Shown: positions 21,701 through 33,490, counted from the first letter of the stretch. The stretch is 64,000 bases of DNA from Campanula takesimana (GCA_026119855.1 JAOWBW010001311.1:248001-312000), one strand, 5' to 3'. The notes: generated by a model not told the origin, from the letters alone. Made by a program: numbers and translations.

Positions 21701-22147
21701 CTACCTCTTCTCTAATGATCTGATTGCGTTCATGAGCGAATTTCCTTCTTTTCTTGTGGACAGGTTGGCATTTGGGTCAATGTCAACTTGTGGGTGATGA
21801 CATCCTTGCTGATTCCGGCCATATATCTTCATGCTTCCAAGCAAAGCACTTCATCCGCTCCTCAGAAATTGAACGATCTCTTCCTCTATATCAGGTGGTA
21901 AGTCTGCACCTATGAGAACTTTGACATCGGGATTTGAAGGATCAAGTTGCACCTCCTTAATATCGAATTCCGTAGTTTCAAGTACATCCCGTGCCTTTCT
22001 CTGTAATTGCTATGCTTGCCTTGGGCTACTGGCTGCCTTCATGGACACCTTGTAACATTCTTTAGCTGCTTTCTGATCTCCTGACACCTTGACCACTCCC
22101 AATGTGTTGGCAACTTGAGGCCTGATGGTAAGTTGAAGGTACAGCCT

Positions 22148-22935
22148 TCACATTGTGAATCCAAGGTCTACACCCAGTATGATGTTATAGGATGACTGAC
22201 ATTCTATCACGCAAAACTTCTCCATGGAGTTGATCCCTTCACCATACACTGGGAAAGTAATTTCTCCAAAGGTATGCTTTGTCTCCCAACTGAATCCAAC
22301 CAAGACTGACGAGCTCTTAGTTACATCTCCAAGTGGGATCCCCATTCCTTTCAAGCCATCCGTTGTTACAATGTTAAACTGAACTTCCATTATCGATCAA
22401 GATGCGCCTCACCAAACAGTTTGCAACTTGTAAGCTTACAACCAAAGCATCATGATGTGGATCCTGGATGGTGACTCTTATCATCTTCATCAAAGAAATT
22501 TCCTGACCCTTATCCTTTCTGACTGATCGTGAGGGCAAATAGGACCTGTCTCCTTTGCCCCTGCAGCACGACGTTTGGTTGCTGATAGGTTGTACCAAAG
22601 ATATCTGAGCCTCCAGTGATCATGTTGACCACTCTGGTTGGAGGTGGATGAGATGGTGGATTCTCAGGTTGCTTTTCTTGGTCAACTGCGCGATCCTCAG
22701 TACGCCCATGCCTTCTACCAAGTAATTCTTTGAGGGAGGACCCTGGATAACAAGTGGCTGATCTCTTTCCTGAGTGCAATACAATTTTCCGTAGTGTGCC
22801 CAAAATCTTCATGATAGGCGCACCACTTGGACTTGTCTTTCCAATCGAAACGCTTGTCTGCTTTCTTGGGCCACCTGCTTTCTCCCCAGGTTGTCTAGGG
22901 CATTGATCAAACCTGCAATATCGACGGAAAAACAA
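22148..22935 (-). pseudogene. Protease and end of gag of gypsy II
   Basis: The frame 22598-22374 has RILIDNGSS, the aspartic protease active site (DNGSS in place of DTGSS). The frame 22390-22148 continues with the protease body ending in IILGVDLG. Upstream frames (22935-22510, 23210-22809) carry the poorly conserved gag-PR linker. Several frameshifts occur. The linker is interrupted at 23134 by copia II. Confidence 0.75.
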
Positions 22936-23134
22936 TAGTCATCAATTCTCGGATAGGAAGAATCATCATCCCAACCCATTATCATCAACAACATGAGCTT
23001 TAGAAAAGTCAGGTTTAGAGTAGGGTTTGCCCCTATTAGATTTGGCGTGAGATGTTTCCATCTTTGCCACCAGAATGAGATGAATCCTTCTGCCACTAGA
23101 ATGTTCTGGAGTTGCATTCTTCTTGTTTGTTTTT

Positions 23135-24598
23135 TGTTAGGTTTCGAAGAACCACGCGCAGCGGAATTTAGCATTAAAATTTTGAAACCCAAAGCCATGG
23201 AACCGTTCATATGATTAAATCAAATACAACATAAGAACAAAGGAATAAACTAACCCTTGATGGCTATCAAATCTTTTGGTCTTTGGTGGAGGTTTTGAGA
23301 CTTGATCACGATCACAAAGCTTGAACACGAACTTTGAAGATGATGATTTTCACCCTCTAGCGGTATCCACACTTTGAATGAATATCAAGGAGCTTCTTTG
23401 ATCTTGGTTGTTAGACCAAATTGTGAAACACTTTTTCACATCAAAAAGAACTATATGGAATTTATTTTGTGTATTTTTGTTCCTCAACCAAGAATGTCTT
23501 GGAACAAAAAAACCCTCTCTCAAACTCTTTGAGACTCACAAAATCATTAGCCTTGAGTGCTGGCCGAATTTGGTCTTTTATACACAAGTATGACCTATTC
23601 CAAATAGGAATCTTGTGTCAAAGTCATTCCAAATCGAATTAGGAAAGTGCCAGTCGACAGTACTGTGCGGCCCGCCCAAAACTCTGTGCGGTCGCACAAC
23701 AATCTGAAACAAAAACTGGTACATTTCTGAGCTAAGTGTGCGGCCGCCCCTCCATTATGGGCGGTCGCCCACTTCCCAGAAAGTCCAGAATTTCCAAAAT
23801 TCCAATGTAGTCCTTTTAAAGATTCGTTCTATTGTGTGTGACCCTCTAGGATTATACTAAGTTGGCAATGGCTCAAACATGATCCCATAAGATATGATTA
23901 GGTCTAGCAAACCGTCATACCTACCCAAATAGTATAACTAGATACAAGTTCGCATTCCTTTAGAATATGTCATAATCCCTTTGTCCTCGACGTCATTGAA
24001 CACAAGTCATGGTCAAACAGTCAACTTGTTTTGTTCAATACTTTCTCGATTCCGAATATGTTGATAATCCAAATGCCATTGATCCAATCAATCCATTTGA
24101 GTCCGGCCGAACATTCATCAACATCATTCCTTCGAGGGGCCCAAGCTTGACATCTCTCCGTGGAGGGAAAAATCCATTTAGCTTATATTCTTCCCAACGG
24201 GAATCCGATTATGCCATCATACCATTTATAACTTCCCGGTTAAGGTAGCGTTTGAATATGTCAAACATAATGTTCATCAAGTGGAAGACTAATAATACTT
24301 CATGTCTAAGGATTCAAATGACATAACTAATATGAGATATATGTTTGACATAGACCATGACATAAATCTCATACAGCGGGTCATGTCCAGTACCTTGTTC
24401 CAAACAAGTACCCATAAATCTAACATGATCATCGCATGATCATTTAGCCTTTATACTAGTGCTTAACAAGTACCAGGGATGGAGATTATTATAAGTAAAC
24501 ATGAACAATAATAATAATCAAAACATCTCTTTATTGATATGAAATAAATGATAACATTACAACGTTTATTAAACGTGCCTAGGGCACCACTACCAACA
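23135..24598 (-). repeat. 3' LTR of copia II
   Basis: 1464 bp. It carries four CpG-rich boxes at 23664, 23685, 23737 and 23758. It differs from the right LTR mainly by one-base insertions and deletions. A 79-codon ORF here is also present in part of the right LTR and looks incidental. Confidence 0.92.
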
Positions 24599-24660
24599 AT
24601 CTCCCACTTGCCCTAGGCCCAATCTCCTATTATCTAATACCCCTGGACCTAACATGACCA

Positions 24661-24882
24661 TCATGTTTCTTGTGGAAGTCCCTTTGTCAGCGGGTCCGCA
24701 ACATTGTCATCAGTAGGTACTCTGCATATATTTACGTCTCCCCTATCAACGATCTCTCGAATGATATGAAAACGCCTAAGTATGTGTTTTGATTTCTGAT
24801 GTGCTCTTGGTTCCTTTGCTTGAGCAATAGCACCATTATTATCGCAATAAAGGTCTATTGGATTAGCAATGCTAGGAACCAC
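24661..24882 (-). pseudogene. RNase H end of copia II
   Basis: Contains DLYCDNNGAIAQAKEPRAHQ, KSKHILRRFHIIREIV and DNVADPLTKGL, the terminal RNase H motifs of copia pol. The upstream RNase H half (about 24882-25150, with YVYVNGGAISWKSSKHS-like sequence) lies in a different frame. Confidence 0.8.
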
Positions 24883-25153
24883 TTCAAGTTCAGTTATGAA
24901 CTTCTTAATCCAAACAGCTTTTTTTGCAGCATCCGATGCAGCAATATACTCAGCTTCTGTTGTAGAATCAGTGGTTGTACTATGCTTGGAACTCTTCCAG
25001 CTTATAGCTCCACCATTAACATAAACACAAAACCCGATTGCGATCGGCTATCATCTTGTCGGTTTGGAAGCTTGCATCCGTGTAAGCATTTACAACGAGA
25101 TCATCTTCCATTCCTCCATAGACCAAAACGAGTCTTTACTTCTTCTCAAGTAC

Positions 25154-26298
25154 TTAAGAATCGCTTTTACAGCTATCCAGTGATTTTCGCCCAGGGTCGG
25201 ATTGGTATCTACTTGCCATGCTCAAAGCATAAGATACATCCGGCCTAGTACAAATCATGGCATACATGATGGACCCAATTGCCGAAGCATATGGAACATC
25301 ATTCATTTTCTCACGCTCATCTTTTGTCTTAGGACATTGAGTCTTGCTTAGAGAAACTCCATGTAACACGGGCAAGGTGCCTCTCTTAGAATTTTCCATA
25401 CAGAATCTTCTAATGACCTTGTCAATGTATGTACTTTGGCTTAAACCAAGTAGCCTCCTTGATCTATCTCTATAGATCTTAATGCCAAGTATATATGCGG
25501 CTTCACCCATATCTTTCATTGCGAAGCACTTTCCTAACCAAGTCTTCACAGACTGAAGTGTAGGAATGTCGTTTCAATGAGCAATATGTCATCCACGTAT
25601 AAAATGAGGAATAGCACTATGCTCCCACTAATCTTCTTGTATACACAAGGCTCATCTTCGTTCTTGATGAAACCAAACTCTTTGACCGATTCATCAAAAC
25701 GGAGATTCCAACTCCTTGAAGCTTGCTTCAATCCATAGATGGATCTTTGCAATTTGCATACCTTAGAATCTTGTTCAAAACCTTCTGGTTGTGTCATTAC
25801 ACATCCTCTTGAGTTTTCCATTCAGGAAAGCGGTTTTGACGTCCATCTGCCATATTTCATAGTCATGATATGCGGCAATGGCAAGCAAAATTCTTATAGA
25901 CTTGATCATTGCTACGGGTGAAAAGGTCTCATCATAGTCAATACCATGAACTTGCCTATAACCCTTCGCTACAAGCCTAGCTTTGTAAGTATGCACATTC
26001 CCATCCATGTCAGTATTCTTCTTGAAGACCCATTTGCATCCTATGGTTTTTACACCTTCGGGCGCATCAATCAAATTCCAAACTTGATTGTCTTGCATGG
26101 ATTGCAATTCGGATTCCATGGCTCCAAGCCACTTGTCCAAATCATGAGAGAGAGACATCGCCTCTGGTAGGTTGACGGTTCATCATTCTCAATGATTTCT
26201 ACCTCATTACTATCCGTTACGAGAAATCCATATCTCTCGGGCTCAGATCGTAACCTACTAGATCTGCGAGATGCTTGTGTATTTTGAACAGGTTCCAC
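25154..26298 (-). pseudogene. Reverse transcriptase of copia II
   Basis: Frames 26158-25775, 25821-25546 and 25549-25154. Motifs are GCKWVFKKNTDMDG, WQMDVKTAFLNGKL (catalytic Asp), CKLQRSIYGLKQASRSWN and LILYVDDILL (paired Asp). Two frameshifts separate them. The N-terminal linker (26298-26071) contains the usual RRSSRLRSEPERYGF segment. Catalytic residues are intact. Confidence 0.88.
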
Positions 26299-26412
26299 AC
26301 TCCTTGTGGTTCTTGTTCTTGTTCCACTATTGGTTCAATGTTATTTTCTGGGTCTCGAATTTCTTCAAGATTTATTTTACTCCCACTGATTTCTTTGGAG
26401 AGAAACTCTTCT

Positions 26413-27482
26413 CTAGAAAGACACCAGTTCGGGCAACAAACACTTTGTTGTCCTCTCGGTTGTAAAAGTAGTATCCTTTAGTTTCCTTAGGATATCCCAC
26501 GAAAATACATTTATCAGATTTGTGTGCAAGTTTGTCTGAGATAAGTCTTTTGACAAAACTTCACAACCCCAAATCTTCATGAAAGATAGACAAGGCTTCT
26601 TTCCGCTCCACATCTCATATGGAGTCTTTTGAACCGATTTAGTTGGAACACGATTTAGTGTGAAAGTAGCGGTTTCTAGAGCGTAACCCCAAAAGGATAT
26701 TGGAAGATCAACTTGACTCATCATTGATCGAACCATGTCTAACAAAGTCCGATTTCTCCTCTCAGACACACCATTCCATTGTGGTGTTCCGGCGGAGTCA
26801 ATTGTGGAGACTATTCCACAATTCTTTAGATGATCGTCAAATTCTTGACTTAAGTATTCACCACCTCGATCTGATCGAAGTGCCTTTATACTTTTGCCAA
26901 GTTGTTTTTCTACTTCATTTTGAAATATTCTAAATATCTCAAATGCTTCACTTTTATGTTTCATTAGGTAAACATACCCAAATCTACTATAATCATCAGT
27001 GAAGGTATGAAGTATTGAAATCCTCCCCTAGCATTGCTACTTAATGGTCCGCATACATCGGAATGTATCAACCCCAATAAGTCGCTTGCCCTTTCACCCA
27101 ACTTGGTAAAAGGTGTCTTAGTCATTTTTCCAAGAAGACACGACTCACAAGTGTCATATGACTCTAAGTCACATGACCCAAAAGTCCGTCCCCATGGAGT
27201 TTTGAGATACTTCTCATTAATATGACCAAGACGGCAATGCCACAAATAAGTATGATTTATATCATTAGGTTTAGATTTCTTATTTACATGATAGACATTA
27301 TTTTCATTCTTGTCATCCAAGATATAAAGGCCATTAAATGAATTAGCAATACCATAAAGCACATCATTTAAATAAATAGAAAATTTCTTATTCTCAATAA
27401 GAAACTTAAAACCTTCATTATCCAAACAAGAAATTGAAATAATATTTCTGCTTAAATCCGGAACATAATAACAATTGTTCAC
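26413..27482 (-). pseudogene. GAG-pre-integrase and integrase of copia II
   Basis: Frame 27482-26964 holds the GAG-pre-integrase zinc region (LWHCRLGHINEKYL, CESCLLGKMTKTPF) and the start of the core (IHSDVCGPL, first Asp). Frame 26964-26413 has ALRSDRGGEYLSQEF (second Asp) and TPQWNGVSERRNRTLLDMVR (Glu). The DDE triad is complete, but one frameshift lies inside the core near 26964. Confidence 0.87.
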
Positions 27483-27490
27483 AACAAGAA

Positions 27491-27949
27491 TTATCCGGAA
27501 GGTAAAGTGACTTCATAAGTCCCTACGGCTAATGCAGCAACTCTTGCTCCATTCCCCACGCGTAGATCTACTTCACCTTCTTTAAGCAGTCTCCTATTCT
27601 TTAGTCCCTGCACATTTAGACAAATGTGAGAACCACATCCGGTATCCAATACCCAAGAATCAGTGGTAGAAAGGAGAATATCTATCATATAGATACCTGA
27701 AGTTGACGCAGCCTTGCTGCCCTTCTTCTTCTTTTGCTCTTCCAAGAAAGCCTTGCAATTACGTTTCCAATGACCAATTTCTTGACAATGGAAACAAATT
27801 GCATCCTTTTGTGTATCGGGTTTTGCCTCAGAAGCCTTGGCAACCTTTGCCTTGCTTATCTTGTTTGACAACTTTTGCCTTACCCTTGCCTTTGGCACCA
27901 GGCTTCTTCCCATCATGAACCAAGAGCACGGGAGAACCTTTCTCCACAA
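27491..27949 (-). CDS. Gag zinc knuckle and protease of copia II
   Basis: Carries a CCHC knuckle (CFHCQEIGHWKRNC) and the copia aspartic protease start WVLDTGCGSHIC. It links gag to integrase. It reads in the same frame as gag at 28552 but is separated from it by a shift near 27940-28040. Confidence 0.82.
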   Translation of the reverse strand: MWRKVLPCSWFMMGRSLVPKARVRQKLSNKISKAKVAKASEAKPDTQKDAICFHCQEIGHWKRNCKAFLEEQKKKKGSKAASTSGIYMIDILLSTTDSWVLDTGCGSHICLNVQGLKNRRLLKEGEVDLRVGNGARVAALAVGTYEVTLPSG

Positions 27950-28024
27950 TTTTCATCTCTGCAGTCTTGAGCATCCCATGCAACTCAGAGAGATTCTTAT
28001 CCATTCCATGCATGTTATAATTCA

Positions 28025-28552
28025 TTACAAACTGATTATAACTTTTAGGCAATGAATAAGAATGAGATCCGTGGCTAGCTCCAATGGGATTGGATAGCCA
28101 AGTTTCTCAAGGTGCTCTACATAACCTTTCATTTTAAGAAAGTGAGGACTCACTTGTTGCCCTTCATTCATTTTACTAGTAGTGAATGCAACAATGGTCT
28201 TGTACCTCTCTTGCCTAGCTTGCTCTTGAAACATGGTTCTCAACTCCACGCCTATCTCATAGGCTTCCAAATGTTCCAAACTTTGTTGGAGTTTTGAACA
28301 CATAGCAGCAAGCATGAGACAACTTACATCTCTAGAATCATTACGATGTTTCTTGTAATTGTCTCTTTCTACCCTAGGGGCAGTAGGCGGTGGTTCAGCG
28401 GGGAGAGGCCCATCGAGAATGTACAACTTATCTTCTTGCCTAAGAACAATTCTTATGCTACGGATCCAATCCATAAAGTTTGTACCATTTTCTTCGAGCT
28501 TATCCTTCTCAAGGATCGATCGCAACGACATTGATTGAGTGTTATTAGTCAT
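28025..28552 (-). CDS. Gag N-terminal domain of copia II
   Basis: A 175-codon ORF starting MTNNTQSMSLRSILEKDKLE, then NGTNFMDWIRSIRIVLRQED, a typical copia Gag (UBN2 family). It forms the particle shell. The ORF shifts frame at about 28040 into 28052-27828 (MPKSYNQFVMNYNMHG), which continues Gag. Confidence 0.85.
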   Translation of the reverse strand: MTNNTQSMSLRSILEKDKLEENGTNFMDWIRSIRIVLRQEDKLYILDGPLPAEPPPTAPRVERDNYKKHRNDSRDVSCLMLAAMCSKLQQSLEHLEAYEIGVELRTMFQEQARQERYKTIVAFTTSKMNEGQQVSPHFLKMKGYVEHLEKLGYPIPLELATDLILIHCLKVIISL

Positions 28553-30086
28553 TATCTACAAATATGCAAAAATTTCCAAAATTTAATAAGTACCGATTTT
28601 CATTAAAGAGATAAATAATGTATTTTTCAAACAAAATACTCCCACTAAATTATATAACCTTCATATACATCCAATGTATAATATAATTCAAATGGGTTAA
28701 GATCCCGCTTTAATCTAATTTTGAGTACGCTTTGGCGCACCGCTCAAAATTAAATCAATTAGGTAGACAACTCTTGTCAATCATATCTCATATGACTCTC
28801 AGTTCTTTTCATGAGATTCTTTAAGAAATCTAATTTCAAAAAGCATGTTAAATCTCATCTTTGCCTTAAGCCCAAAACTGTTTTGACGCTTAATTAAGTC
28901 CAACCATTTTAAACGCATAGGAAACTCTTATTCACTCATCTTGCTCAAACATGAATAAAATCAATGCACCTCGCTTTGGCGAGCCCACATAAAATTACTC
29001 ATGTATAAACAAGTGTTTTAATCATGGCATGGCAAAAGGACTTAAAACTTTCTTTGAAGGTTCATCACATATAGCATATAACACATTTATGAGCACATAA
29101 TATAAACATGTTACACATCAAGTTTAGCCACTAAATTAATCTCCATTAATTTAAGCATGATATTTATGTGTCATTAGTTTCTCTATAATTATGAGGATGA
29201 GACTATTTCAACTTTGGTTATTATCTCCAAATCAAGACAACAAGAAGTGCGGTCGAACTAAGCCATAAGGCAACCACAATCCCGCACTAATTCAAGAGAC
29301 CAGAAAGTAGTCCATGTGGCCGAAACTAAGCAATAGATGGTCTCGATGAACGTAGGCCAATTGCATTCACAATTCCACATGGATCTCCAAACTTTGAATC
29401 AAGAACTTTGTTTCTCAATTTTAGCAATTATGAACTCTTCATAATTCTAACTTCGTTTCATCTTTGAAACTTTGATTGCGATCAAGTTTAGGAAACACAA
29501 TCTCGATGAACGCAGATTAGCCATCCAAACCTTGAACCAATCTTAGAATCACAAGACTAAAACAAATAGGAAAATCAAACCCAAGATCCACACACAAACC
29601 AACTACCCAAAACCCATTCCAGATCAGCAGGTCTGGATTGGTTCTATTACTGGTTTTGTTGAACCTCTCGAAAATTCCAAATTCTGATTTTTGAGCAAAA
29701 TCAGACATTCTGATCTTGGCGTGCGGCCGCCCAAAAAGACCTGTGCGGTCGCCCAAAAACCGTGCGGTCGCACAGTATCTTCCGTGCGGTCGCCCGGTTC
29801 AATCAGAATGTGCAGAATTTTAAGTTCGAAAATTTTGTCTCAAAATTGTTTTTCCCCGATTATTAAAACTTTGATCCAATCAAAAATTAATAACCAACAA
29901 TTCTGAATCCACCATAATTTATTTATTGCGATTGAATCGTGCGATTAAAGTTGCAAAACAATAAACCACATAAAATCACATAACACATAAACATCACATA
30001 TTCCAATATTCATATCATGCAAGGCACATAAACAATTTATATACACATAACATGATCTAGGTATTGAAATAATCAACATGAACGGG
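28553..30086 (-). other. Long untranslated leader of copia II
   Basis: 1.5 kb between primer site and gag, with no supported ORF. It contains four CpG-rich boxes (29721, 29743, 29762, 29784) of the same sequence family as those in the LTR, and two CGCTTTGGCG words (28729, 28968). Confidence 0.7.
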
Positions 30087-30098
30087 GCTCTGATACCA
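30087..30098 (-). other. Primer binding site of copia II
   Basis: The minus strand reads TGGTATCAGAGC one base inside the 5' LTR, a perfect initiator-methionine tRNA match. Confidence 0.9.
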
Positions 30099-30099
30099 C

Positions 30100-31577
30100 T
30101 GTTGGGTTTCGAAGAAACATGCGCAGCGGAATTTAGCATTTAAAATTTTGAAACCCAAAGCCATGGAACCGTTCATATGATTAAATCAAATACAACATAA
30201 GAACAAAGGAATAAACTAACCCTTGATGGCTATCAAATTCTCTTGGTCTTTGGTGGAGGTTTGAAGACTTGATCACGATCACAAAGCTTGAACACGAACT
30301 TTGAAGATGATGATTTTCACCCTCTAGCGGTATCCACACTTCGAATGAATATCAAATGAGCTTCTTTGATCTTGGTTGCTAGACCAAATTGTGAAACACT
30401 TTTTCACAATCAAAAAGAACTATATGGAATTTATTTTGTGTATTATTTTGTTCCTCAACCAAGAATGTCTTGAAACAAAATAAACCCTCTCTCAAACTCT
30501 TGAGACTCACAAAATCATTAGCCTTGAGTGCTGGCCGAATTTGGTCTTTTATACACAAGTATGACCTATTCCAAATAGGAATCTTGTGTCAAAAGACATT
30601 CCAAATCGAATTAGGAAAGTGCCAGTCGACAGTACTGTGCGGCCGCCCAAAAACCTCTGTGCGGTCGCACAACAATCTGAAACAAAACTGGTACATTTCT
30701 GAGCTAAGTGTGCGGCCGCCCAGTCCATTATGTGCGGTCGCCCACTTCCCAGAAAGTCCAGAATTTCCAAAATTCCAATGTAGTCCTTTTAAAGATTCGT
30801 TCTATTGTGTGTGACCCTCTAGGATTATACTAAGTTGGCAATGAGCTCAAACATGATCCCATAAGATATGATTAGGTTCTAGCAAACCGTCATACCTACC
30901 CAAATAGTATAACTAGATACAAGTTCGCATTCCTTTAGAATATGTCATAATCCCTTTGTCCTCGACGTCATTGAACACAAGTCATGGTCAAACAGTCAAC
31001 TTGTTTTGTTCAATACTTTCTCGATTCCGAATATGTTGATAATCCAAATGCTATTGATCCAATCAATCCTTTGAGTCCGGCCGAACATTTCATCAACATC
31101 ATTCCTTCGAGGGGCCCAAGCTTGACATCTCTCCGTGGAGGGAAAAATCCACTTAGCTTATTATTCTTCCCAACGGGAATCCGATTATGCCAATCATACC
31201 CTTTATAACTTCCCGGTTAAAGGTAGCGTTTGAATATGTCAAACATAATGTTCATCAAGTGGAAGACTATAATAACTTCATGTCTAAGGATTCAAATGAC
31301 ATAACTAATATGAGATATATGTTTGACATAGACCATGACATAAATCTCATACAGCGGGTCATGTCCAGTACCTTGTTCCAAACAAGTACCCATAAATCTA
31401 ACATGATCATCGCATGATCATTTAGCCTTTATACTAGTGCTTAACAAGTACCAGGGACGGAGATTATTATAAGTAAACATGAACAATAATAATAATCAAA
31501 ACATCTCTTTATTGATATGAAATAAATGATAACAATTACAACGTTTATTAAACGTGCCTAGGGCACCACTACCAACA
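30100..31577 (-). repeat. 5' LTR of copia II
   Basis: 1478 bp. In element orientation the four CpG boxes (30731, 30709, 30658, 30636) lie 80-195 bp upstream of a TATA box (30553-30546), i.e. in U3. Confidence 0.92.
30546..30553 (-). promoter_or_regulatory. TATA box of copia II LTR
   Basis: The minus strand reads TATAAAAG, conserved in the left LTR near 23578. Position downstream of the four-box cluster fits a U3 promoter. Confidence 0.55.
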
Positions 31578-32782
31578 GTTTTATCCTGGAGCAACTTGTC
31601 CTCCTCTAGCCTGATGAATTTAGAAGCTCTAGTTCTGATCTCATCCAGCCTTCTGCATGGCGTCATCACTAAGTCATCATAATATGGAGAGTCTTTCTTG
31701 AGTCCCATCCTGAAGGCTTCAATTGCGGTTACGGTGTCCAGGTTGGTTATGTTCACTGCCTCCCTGTTGAACCTGCTCAAATAGTCCTTTAGTAGCTCAT
31801 CAGGTTGTTGGACCACCCTGTAAAGATCACTTGTCAGCTTTTCAAACACCCTGTTGCATGAAAACTGATTAGTGAACAGGTTAATAAGTTGAGCATATGA
31901 TCCAATGGAACCCAATGGTTGGCTAATAAGCCATCTCAGAGCTGCCCCTGTAAGAGTCGAGCCAAAACCCCTGCAAAAGCATGCTTCCTTGTATTGGGGT
32001 GGAATATGGACAACATCCATCTTCTCCTGATACAATGCAACATGTTCAGCTGGGTCCGTCGTTCCGTCGTATTGCTTCATATGAGGCGGGGTGAACTACT
32101 TCGGTATGACCACGTTGGCTATGGCTGGAGCAAAGCGAGATTCATTGTAGCATGTTGGAGATGCCTGGTTGTGTGGCATGGTCATCCCTGGTACGCTCAT
32201 GACCAACTCTTTCAGCTCCTGCATTTGACGGCTAAGCAAGCTACCTGCATCATTTTTAGCAACAGAAAGTTGATAATTATTTAAATAATTGAAATAAAGT
32301 TGAGGGTTAAAACCGCCTGCCACCGCTGTTGAAGGGGCCAACAATGTTGTTGAAGTTGCGGCGATAGCTTCAGGATTAACAACGGTACTATTGGTCAGGC
32401 TGGCTACCGGTGTGAATCCACCAAACCCAGATGGTCCAGCAGTGTCTCCCTCAAAAGTAAGCCTTCGAGGTTGATAAGGAGAGTACAGGTTGGACGGCGC
32501 ACTAGGGGCGACAGACTGAAAGATGCTAGGAAAGCTGGTCTGTTGTGCCATTGGTGTTCCTCCCTGAAGAGAAGATACTTCCTTCTGCAACCTGGCTACT
32601 TGATTCATCAGCATGGTGGAAGTATCATTCTGAACTAGGATCTGGTTTCTCACTTCGCGCATCATGGCGGTCAAGTTGGAGGCTATGTCAATCTCCACTT
32701 CCTGGGTCGCCGTAGCAGGAACTCCATCCTGGATCTGAATTGGCTGTGATACACCACCAATGTGCTGAGTTGAAGGTACCAC
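31578..32782 (-). pseudogene. Gag of gypsy II, C-terminal part cut off by copia II
   Basis: Frame 32782-32096 is the low-complexity N-terminus with a predicted coiled coil (SNLTAMMREVRNQILVQND). Frame 32080-31578 is the Gag domain (MKQYDGTTDPAEHVALYQEK, RWLISQPLGSI, LLKDYLSRFNREAVNI). One frameshift or stop separates them near 32090. The ORF runs into the copia II LTR at 31577, and the rest of gag resumes left of 23134. Confidence 0.85.
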
Positions 32783-32892
32783 CGTTGATGAAACTAGGTT
32801 TGCCCCACTGTCGAACTCACACCAACTGAAGTCATGGCTGAGGACATTGCTGTCGACATCTCAAATTCTTTTAACAATTATAAGACCAAAGT

Positions 32893-32910
32893 TTCCCACG
32901 GACGGCGCTA
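32893..32910 (-). other. Primer binding site of gypsy II
   Basis: The minus strand reads TAGCGCCGTCCGTGGGAA close to the LTR. Plant gypsy elements commonly have TGGCGCCGTCTGTGGGAA-like sites, so the second base (G to A) looks mutated here. Confidence 0.7.
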
Positions 32911-32913
32911 AAT

Positions 32914-33490
32914 TGTTTTGGTCAAATTTCTCAATTCAACTTTAAGTAAGACAATTGGGCACAATAGAATGTAATTGTAAAGAAACTAGAGAATGAAATG
33001 AACACAAGAATTTAACGAGGAAAGCCCTTGAACAACTTGTTCGCCGGCATAAAACCTCGGGAAGAAACTTCGTTAGTATTGATTTTGGGATCAAGAGAAT
33101 ACAAGGAATATGAGAAAATCTCTATGCCGTGAGTGTGTTCATTACATTTTTAGGTGTTTCTATTTATACTAAGATAATAAATCAAGAACTAAGTAATTGA
33201 GCCTTGTTTTTCGGGAAGTTGGTTGAGGCTTATCCACGTTTGAAGTCGATCACTAAGGCTCCTTCATTGACCTAGTCTTTAATTAGGTCACGATTTGTTA
33301 TTGATCATGCCCCATAATTTCCGCAATAGTTACCTGAAAAATAGGGATAAACTTACCTGCAAGGAAATCATGTGTAAACAATCAAATTGTTGTTACCGTC
33401 AGGTTGCAAGTTGCTGGACAAATTGAAGTATTCAAGATGACTCGGAACTCTCAACATGCTGAGAAACACAGCAAATTTTCTCCCCAAACA
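32914..33490 (-). repeat. 5' LTR of gypsy II
   Basis: 577 bp, same ends as 15341-15928. The minus strand carries TATAAATA at about 33174-33167 as a likely TATA box. The right flank CCCAC is MITE sequence and does not duplicate the left flank. Confidence 0.9.

Larger units (their letters stand above)
23135..31577 (-). mobile_element. Copia element copia II, nested in gypsy II gag
   Basis: LTRs 23135-24598 and 30100-31577, TGTTRGGTTTCGAAGAA to CCACTACCAACA. The minus strand reads gag, protease, integrase, RT, RNase H, the copia order. A TGGTATCAGAGC primer site lies at 30098-30087 and a purine tract AAGTGGGAGAT adjoins the left LTR. GTTTT occurs at both edges (23129-23133 and 31578-31582), a target duplication with one extra T on the left. 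It splits the gypsy II gag after a QDKT-like stretch and is therefore younger than gypsy II. Confidence 0.94.
15341..33490 (-). mobile_element. Ty3/gypsy element gypsy II (Tat-like), split by copia II
   Basis: LTRs at 15341-15928 and 32914-33490 flank a minus-strand gag, protease, RT, RNase H and integrase set, plus an antisense gene next to the 3' LTR. Element length without the nested copia II is about 9.7 kb. An antisense ORF between pol and the 3' LTR is a known trait of Tat-lineage elements such as Retand. All pol parts are frameshifted. The bases outside the two LTRs (CTTGA left, CCCAC right) do not match, so the flanks were rearranged after insertion or the element is a recombinant. 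Confidence 0.9.

Noticed and set aside
23737..23750. NotI-type GCGGCCGC sites suggesting vector contamination
   Set aside because: They recur as part of the four-box LTR motif in several elements with plant LTR sequence on both sides.
24009..24248. 79-residue ORF in the copia II LTR, partly shared with the right LTR (30984-31208)
   Set aside because: Conservation is explained by LTR duplication; the second copy is frameshifted and no domain is visible.
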